From contig DAOWEP010000212.1 of the NCBI GenBank assembly GCA_030638455.1, positions 1-8,133 of the forward strand: a stretch of DNA of 8,133 nt. Direction: 5' to 3'. This document shows positions 5,361 through 8,133 of the stretch, in pieces. Each line of letters begins with the position of its first letter. The first letter of the stretch is position 1. Source of the stretch: Gammaproteobacteria bacterium. Lineage in GTDB: Bacteria; Pseudomonadota; Gammaproteobacteria; DAOWEP01. A model generated the notes under the pieces. It saw only the letters and a program-made list of their open reading frames with translations. It did no database searches and was not told where the DNA came from. Position numbers and translations under genes: made by a program.

Positions 5361-6743
5361 TTAGTCGTGATCCGTTCGTGACTGGATGCCTGACGGTTTA
5401 CGACGACGCGGACGTCTTTTCCTTTGACCGCCACTATTTTTTACACTGGTCATCTTTGTTCTTTCTTCTTCCGTTACTTCCTGAAACTTTGTCCACCAGT
5501 CAGCCAGTGTTTGCGTAGCCTCTCCACATTCAGCACGCAGCAAAAGAAAATCATATGCAGCCCGAAAACGTGGATGCGTTATCAATTTATGTGGCCGACC
5601 CCCGGTAATTGAGTTTAACCGTGGTTGCAGGTTCCAGATATCACGCATGGGGAAACTGAACCTCTTCGGGATTGAGGTATTTTTTGCCTGAGCTGATACC
5701 ATCCGGTTACCCGCCTGCTGCATAGCTGGAATAATCCCCATTGATTCTTCAGACTGGATTCTTTCTGTAAGACTGCGCACCGGGTCCCACAGAAATGCCG
5801 CATATAAAAATGCAGGCGTTACTGATTTACCTTCAGCTACACGGTTATCCATATTGGATAATGCCTTTGATACAAGCATATGAGGGAAACCCTGATCTTC
5901 CTCGGCAAGACTTTTCTCAGTAGCCGGAAACAAATACCCAAACAAATGATGCTGGCGCAACAGTTCAAAGGTCTGCAACGCCTTACCCGACATAAACAGC
6001 TTGAGGGTTTCTTCAAACAAACGCGAGGGTGAGATATCCCCTAACAAGTGCGCATGGCCAAAGATTGCCGACTCGGTATCCGGATGGATACGAAACCCAA
6101 GCTTGGCAGCAAAACGGACTGCACGAAGCATACGCACCGGGTCTTCGCGGTAACGTTGAGCTGCATCGCCCATAATGCGCAACGTTCCACTCTTGATGTC
6201 TGCCATACCATTGGCGTAATCGATTACCGAATAATCCTCAATGTTGTAATACAGGGAATTAACGGTAAAGTCCCTACGCCAGGCATCTTCCTCTATAGTA
6301 CCGAATACATTGTCCCGCAACAGGCGGCCATCTTCAGAGCTGGATCTTTCCTGCTTATCCTTTCCCTCTCCCTGACCACGAAAGGTTGCCACTTCTATTA
6401 TTTCTCGCCCGTAATGGACATGCGCCAGACGAAAACGTCTCCCTATCAGTCGGCAATTTCGAAACAGCCCCTTTACTTCTTCCGGGCTTGCATCTGTAGC
6501 GACATCAAAATCTTTTGGTTCATGTCCCAATAACAGGTCACGTACACTGCCACCGACCAGATAGGCCTGAAACCCCCCCTTGTTCAGTCGATAAAGTACC
6601 TTTAGCGCATTCTCACTGATGCTGCTTCTGGAGATTCCATGCTCTGACCTGGGGATAATAACCGCTTGTTCCGGGTTATCTGTATTATGCGTATCCGTCT
6701 TACCGGTGCGTTTACGAATAAGTTTTTGAATAAATCCGATAAT
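5361..6743 (-). CDS. pcnB: Poly(A) polymerase I, starting at an AUU codon
   Basis: PcnB adds poly(A) tails to RNA 3' ends and so promotes decay of mRNA fragments and small RNAs. With the proposed ATT start at 6743 the protein has 460 residues (465 in E. coli). The nucleotidyltransferase core holds YLVGGSVRDLLLG (61-73) and KDFDVATDA, with catalytic Asp78 and Asp80, equal to E. coli Asp80 and Asp82 after a constant shift of two. Then come GRRFRLAHV, EVATFRG, RRDFTVNSLYY and the RNA-handling motif REDPVRMLRAVRFAAKLGF. The C-terminus is arginine- and lysine-rich (QRKRRPRRRKPSG), a usual RNA-binding tail. No ATG, GTG or TTG occurs in frame between the upstream TAA (6818-6816) and a TTG at 6530. 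Starting at that TTG would remove the GG...RD motif. First gene of the operon; it also contains a run of seven G (6573-6579, frame intact). Confidence 0.93.
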   Translation of the reverse strand: MIGFIQKLIRKRTGKTDTHNTDNPEQAVIIPRSEHGISRSSISENALKVLYRLNKGGFQAYLVGGSVRDLLLGHEPKDFDVATDASPEEVKGLFRNCRLIGRRFRLAHVHYGREIIEVATFRGQGEGKDKQERSSSEDGRLLRDNVFGTIEEDAWRRDFTVNSLYYNIEDYSVIDYANGMADIKSGTLRIMGDAAQRYREDPVRMLRAVRFAAKLGFRIHPDTESAIFGHAHLLGDISPSRLFEETLKLFMSGKALQTFELLRQHHLFGYLFPATEKSLAEEDQGFPHMLVSKALSNMDNRVAEGKSVTPAFLYAAFLWDPVRSLTERIQSEESMGIIPAMQQAGNRMVSAQAKNTSIPKRFSFPMRDIWNLQPRLNSITGGRPHKLITHPRFRAAYDFLLLRAECGEATQTLADWWTKFQEVTEEERTKMTSVKNSGGQRKRRPRRRKPSGIQSRTDHD

Positions 6744-6757
6744 ATGCTGGTTCCTTA
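6741..6757 (-). promoter_or_regulatory. Ribosome binding site and ATT start of pcnB
   Basis: On the minus strand TAAGGA (6757-6752) is followed by eight bases and then ATT (6743-6741). TAAGGA pairs with six bases of the 16S anti-Shine-Dalgarno, and the spacing is close to ideal. Initiation here gives (M)IGFIQKLIRKRTGK, whose length and basic, amphipathic character match the E. coli N-terminus. This site decides the start of pcnB. Confidence 0.7.
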
Positions 6758-6820
6758 TATTGCTACCGCTACTGTGTATATTCCCATTGTCGCTGAATTC
6801 ACGATTGTTTGTGTATTAGT

Positions 6821-6849
6821 TTGAGCGCACCAAACGTGGGCGGTATAAT
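6821..6849 (+). promoter_or_regulatory. Sigma-70-type promoter for the RDD gene
   Basis: TTGAGC (6821-6826, four of six to consensus), a 17-bp spacer and a perfect TATAAT (6844-6849). The predicted start is near 6856, giving a 68-base leader before the ATG at 6924. The -10 lies inside the inverted repeat GGTAT-A-ATACC (6842-6852), so its complement also serves the opposite strand. Confidence 0.65.
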
Positions 6850-6853
6850 ACCA
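6845..6853 (-). promoter_or_regulatory. Extended -10 promoter for the pcnB operon
   Basis: Read on the minus strand, TGGTATTAT is a TGN-extended -10 hexamer matching TATAAT at five of six positions. It overlaps the plus-strand TATAAT almost completely. No good -35 is seen at 16-18 bp. The predicted start near 6838 would leave a leader of about 95 bases before the pcnB ATT. No other promoter as good is visible upstream of pcnB. Confidence 0.5.
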
Positions 6854-6923
6854 TTTTTACTTGGTTCTGCAGGGCGATTGACCCGCTTCCCTGAAATTTC
6901 ATCCAAAAACACAATCCAGCTCA

Positions 6924-7370
6924 ATGATTACACCCGTAAGCAATAAAAATACATCAAAAGAAACAACTCTAGACTTTTGCCCTGCTGGCATTCTCCGCCG
7001 TATTGGAGCATTCAGTTATGATTGCTTACTACTGCTAGCCATCCTTTTTGTAACTACTGCGCTTTTACTGCCGTTCACGGAGGGTGAGGCGATTAAGACT
7101 GGCAATATGCTTTATTCAATCTACCTGTTTATTGTCGCATTTCTGTTTTATGGCTGGTTCTGGACCCATGGCGGCCAGACGCTGGGGATGCGCGCATGGA
7201 AAATAAGGGTAGAACAACTGAATGGACACGATATTACCTGGCCGCAGGCATTACACAGATTCATATTGATGTGCATGACCTTTGGTCTGGGGCTATTGTG
7301 GTGTTTTACAAACAGGGAACGACAAGCATTTTTTGATCGACTGACGGCCACCCGCACTGTCCGGCTATAA
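6924..7370 (+). CDS. RDD family membrane protein
   Basis: A 148-residue integral membrane protein. The family's first motif is visible as GILRRIGAFSYD (22-33), with the conserved arginines 25-26 and Asp33 at the start of the first membrane segment (about 31-50). A second segment spans about 62-81, followed by the conserved loop GGQTLGMRAWKIRV (83-96). A third spans about 112-128, and the protein closes with the typical AFFDRLTATRTV. Some RDD proteins have been linked to ion transport, but many are of unknown function and I assign none here. The ATG at 6924 is the only sensible start, but no Shine-Dalgarno precedes it (CCAGCTCA). It has its own promoter, divergent from pcnB. No T-tailed hairpin follows the stop. 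Confidence 0.92.
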   Translation: MITPVSNKNTSKETTLDFCPAGILRRIGAFSYDCLLLLAILFVTTALLLPFTEGEAIKTGNMLYSIYLFIVAFLFYGWFWTHGGQTLGMRAWKIRVEQLNGHDITWPQALHRFILMCMTFGLGLLWCFTNRERQAFFDRLTATRTVRL

Positions 7371-7750
7371 AGTGTCCGCTTATTTGTGAGCCCTCAGACA
7401 CCCTCACACTCTGGGCAGTATTAGCTCGAATTAATATAACTTATTGTTTTTGATTGTATTTTATATGTTTCAATATTTACCCGCCTCACAATCAATATCA
7501 ACCCGAAAGATTATCCATATCAACAGAGCGCCAGGGCTACTCATAGTCCAGCATAAAACTTGGTATTTTGGCTGGAAATATTCATTTATTGTATTAGACT
7601 AGCAAAATATACAGTTTTTATGAACTCGGTATGTTTAAGAGCAGGAATATTAGTGTCTTACATACCCATAATATTGATAAAGAACTGCACGACAGTAAGG
7701 CTCAAAAGACCAGGTACACGATATAAAAAGTTCATAATAGGACATTATCT
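7371..7750. other. AT-rich 380-bp gap between the RDD gene and pepA, no convincing gene
   Basis: I see no protein I can support here. A frame from TTG 7560 runs through the pepA start but resembles nothing and has no ribosome site. Just after the RDD stop, GCCCTCAGA (7390-7398) can pair with TCTGGGC (7410-7416) apart from a two-base bulge, but without a T-run. Two direct copies of ATATCAAC lie at 7495-7502 and 7517-7524, 22 bp apart. ATCAATAT (7491-7498) and ATATTGAT (7671-7678) are inverted copies. Scattered promoter-like pieces exist (TTGATA at 7674, CATAAT at 7667, TATAAA at 7722), but none pairs at proper spacing. The pepA promoter therefore stays unplaced. Confidence 0.6.
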
Positions 7751-8133
7751 ATGGAATTCAGTGTAAAAAGTGGTAATCCGGAAAAACAGCGTACTGCATG
7801 TGTAGTAGTCGGCGTATATGAACCAAGACGGCTATCTCCGGCTGCGGAACAACTGGATCAGGCCAGCGATGGTTTCATTTCCAACCTGATCCGACGTGGC
7901 GATATCGAAGGCAAGCTTGGACAGGTGCTATTGCTTTATAACGTTCCGAATTCCCTTTGTGACCGGGTGATGCTGGTTGGTTGTGGCCGCGAACGCGACC
8001 TCGACATCAAGAAATATCGCAGCATTATCAGCACAGCGACCAAGTCCCTGAATGAAGGTGGCGCCATGGAAGCGGTATTCTATCTGACCGAAATGAACAT
8101 CAAGGGAAACGATACCAGCTGGAAGGTTATGCA
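7751..8133 (+). CDS. pepA: Leucyl aminopeptidase, N-terminal part (3' end outside window)
   Basis: PepA is a cytosolic M17 metallopeptidase that removes N-terminal amino acids. In E. coli it also binds DNA, acting in XerCD recombination at cer-type sites and in carAB control. Only 127 codons of about 500 are present, covering most of the N-terminal domain; the metal-binding catalytic domain lies beyond the window. The visible start MEFSVKSGNPEKQRTACVVVGVYEPRRLSP is nearly the same as in E. coli. AEQLDQASDGFIS, RRGDIEGKLGQVLLLYNVP, GCGRERDLD and MEAVFYLTEMNIKG follow the same protein closely. The ATG at 7751 has AGGA at 7739-7742 with eight bases of spacing. Because only the N-terminal domain is visible, catalytic residues cannot be checked. 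The gene is preceded by an unusually long AT-rich leader. Confidence 0.97.
   Translation, partial: MEFSVKSGNPEKQRTACVVVGVYEPRRLSPAAEQLDQASDGFISNLIRRGDIEGKLGQVLLLYNVPNSLCDRVMLVGCGRERDLDIKKYRSIISTATKSLNEGGAMEAVFYLTEMNIKGNDTSWKVM

Noticed and set aside
6528..6530. TTG as the pcnB start codon
   Set aside because: It falls inside LVGGSVRDLLLG, would delete the GG...RD nucleotidyltransferase motif, and conserved PcnB sequence continues upstream.
6048..6533. A 161-residue plus-strand frame opposite pcnB
   Set aside because: It is antisense to well-conserved pcnB sequence, has no family resemblance and no clear ribosome site.
7560..7766. A 68-residue plus-strand frame from TTG in the pepA leader
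   Set aside because: It has a weak start codon, no Shine-Dalgarno, AT-driven composition, and overlaps the pepA start out of frame.

Overview
The window looks like a chromosomal housekeeping region of a gammaproteobacterium of moderate GC content. The evidence is the gene order pcnB-folK-(deoxynucleoside kinase)-panB-panC-panD, together with protein sequences that track the enterobacterial and pseudomonad homologues closely (pepA, panD, pcnB, ppc). I see no mobile-element genes, CRISPR array, rRNA or tRNA, and no obvious new defence or biosynthetic system. The unusual signals are mostly regulatory or structural.

Layout. (1) 1-1062, plus strand: the 3' part of ppc (phosphoenolpyruvate carboxylase), cut by the window start. 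(2) 1063-1255: a convergent gap holding an imperfect inverted repeat that looks like a miniature intergenic repeat element. (3) 1256-1882, minus: a DUF938-type SAM-dependent methyltransferase whose 3' end carries a near-perfect 25-bp palindrome. (4) 2024-6743, minus: a tightly packed six-gene cluster transcribed pcnB > folK > deoxynucleoside kinase > panB > panC > panD. (5) 6744-6923: a divergent control region with back-to-back promoters that share a symmetric -10 element. (6) 6924-7370, plus: a small RDD-family membrane protein. (7) 7371-7750: an AT-rich gap without a convincing gene. (8) 7751-8133, plus: the start of pepA (leucyl aminopeptidase), cut by the window end.

How the genes work together. 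PanB, PanC and PanD supply pantothenate, the precursor of coenzyme A: PanB makes ketopantoate, PanD makes beta-alanine from aspartate, and PanC joins pantoate to beta-alanine. PanE or another ketopantoate reductase is not in the window. FolK belongs to folate synthesis, and PanB consumes a folate one-carbon cofactor, so the two pathways meet in this operon. PcnB adds poly(A) tails to RNA, and the deoxynucleoside kinase salvages DNA precursors.

The best single observation is the pcnB start. The reading frame has no ATG, GTG or TTG upstream of the conserved nucleotidyltransferase motif. It does have an ATT preceded by a strong Shine-Dalgarno sequence at exactly the place expected from E. coli pcnB, which is itself known to start at AUU. 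An automatic gene caller would start this gene at an internal TTG and lose 71 residues, including the GG...RD motif.
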